A stretch of 64,000 nt of DNA, taken from positions 2,604,001-2,668,000 of the forward strand of contig NZ_CP160906.1 of the NCBI RefSeq assembly GCF_041080865.1, in the 5' to 3' direction. Source of the stretch: Psychromonas sp. MME1 (GTDB lineage Bacteria; Pseudomonadota; Gammaproteobacteria; Enterobacterales; Psychromonadaceae). Position numbers and translations under genes: made by a program. Below are positions 63,548 through 64,000 of this stretch, piece after piece; within the stretch, counting starts at the first letter, position 1, and the number at the start of each line of letters is the position of its first letter. The notes under the pieces are model-generated. The model was given only the letters and a program-made list of their open reading frames with translations, did not search any database and was not told where the DNA came from.

Positions 63548-64000
63548 ATGGAAATTAATGAAATATTCAAATATATAGCGGTACTGTGGCGAGAAATATC
63601 CCTTCGTAAATTTAAAGCGATATTTCTCATTACCTTAATAAGCTTTGCCATCCTCGCTGCAGGTATATTTAAACCCTCAGAGTATAATAGTGAAGTCACT
63701 ATTTTCGCTGATACGCAAAATGTCATCAAACCGTTGCTGGGTAAGCAAACATCGGTCACGAACGTAAAACAGAATAGAACCGATCAAGTTCGCGACGTTA
63801 TATACTCCCCCAGACAATTAAATAAAGTCATAGACCGAGTGTATGGCAAAAGCATTTACCCAACAGCAGCAAGTCGTGAAAAAAAACTGACCGAATTAAG
63901 ACAAAAATTACAAGTTGAAGGCATGTCAGGTAATTATATTAAAATTTCCTATTCTGATAATAATGCCGATATGACCTTTAGATTACTTAACGAAGTGGTT
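63548..64000 (+). CDS. Chain-length determinant protein, partial
   Basis: The frame opens at 63548 and runs off the right edge with 151 codons visible. A cytoplasmic start (MEINEIFKYIAVLWREI), one membrane helix (FLITLISFAILAAGIF, about 27-43) and a periplasmic helical part (RQKLQVEGMSGNYI) fit Wzz-type proteins of exosortase EPS loci, which control glycan length. It begins 2 bp after the export lipoprotein, so they are coupled. Confidence 0.88.
   Translation, partial: MEINEIFKYIAVLWREISLRKFKAIFLITLISFAILAAGIFKPSEYNSEVTIFADTQNVIKPLLGKQTSVTNVKQNRTDQVRDVIYSPRQLNKVIDRVYGKSIYPTAASREKKLTELRQKLQVEGMSGNYIKISYSDNNADMTFRLLNEVV

Overview
The window looks like a chromosome segment of a cold-adapted marine gammaproteobacterium of the Psychromonas/Moritella/Shewanella type. 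This rests on AT-rich DNA, an argCBFGH operon whose last gene is an argH-argA fusion, an rrn operon beside yrdA as in E. coli, ubiCA, and a peroxiredoxin-glutaredoxin hybrid. The genus is an inference from gene content; no database comparison was possible.

Layout. (1) 1-5100: an rRNA operon on the minus strand (16S, tRNA-Glu, 23S, 5S). Promoters P1 and P2, boxA sites and RNase III processing stems are intact, but every RNA is damaged. The 23S is about 1.54 kb instead of about 2.9 kb, with blocks out of order. The 5S carries a 19-nt piece of 23S. The 16S lacks about 8 and 21 nt at conserved sites, and the tRNA lacks its TTC loop motif. The best reading is a collapsed or mis-joined rRNA repeat in the assembly. 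(2) 5.1-17.8 kb: yrdA, the arginine operon argC-argB-argF-argG-argH(A) behind two tandem ARG boxes, a receptor-like protein with no signalling domain, argE, ppc and tusA. (3) 17.8-36.5 kb: housekeeping and envelope genes (galU, galE, comEA-like, rfaH, glpG, a FliL-like protein, ubiC, ubiA, a flavoprotein disulfide reductase, prx-grx, hldE, a sensor kinase, ybaN, rpsP-rimM-trmD-rplS, ffh, ypjD, a porin). (4) 36.5-64 kb: a large exopolysaccharide locus of the exosortase A (XrtA/EpsH) type. It holds a polysaccharide deacetylase, four glycosyltransferases (one fused to a methyltransferase), a pyruvyl-transferase-like protein, a beta-helix protein, an O-antigen-ligase-like protein, a flippase, a sulfotransferase, a WecG/TagA/CpsF transferase, exosortase A with an EpsI domain, a heparinase II/III-type lyase, a CelD-type acyltransferase, wecB, wecC, the sensor kinase PrsK, an outer-membrane export lipoprotein, and the start of a chain-length determinant.

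How the genes work together. WecB and WecC make UDP-ManNAcA, the donor used by WecG-type transferases. The glycosyltransferases, sulfotransferase and pyruvyl-transferase-like protein would build and decorate the repeat unit. The flippase, ligase, chain-length protein and export lipoprotein would move it to the surface, and the lyase and deacetylases would trim it. PrsK and exosortase tie the locus to the PEP-CTERM surface-protein system, although no PEP-CTERM substrate lies in the window.

A second theme is gene breakage. Eight genes between 18.7 and 47.1 kb carry about 11 frameshifts or stops (galE, glpG, hldE, the sensor kinase, ybaN, two glycosyltransferases, the ligase), while the arg, ppc and ribosomal genes are clean. 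At least two indels sit in homopolymers, so sequencing error is likely for part of this. The in-frame stops in galE and hldE are harder to explain that way.
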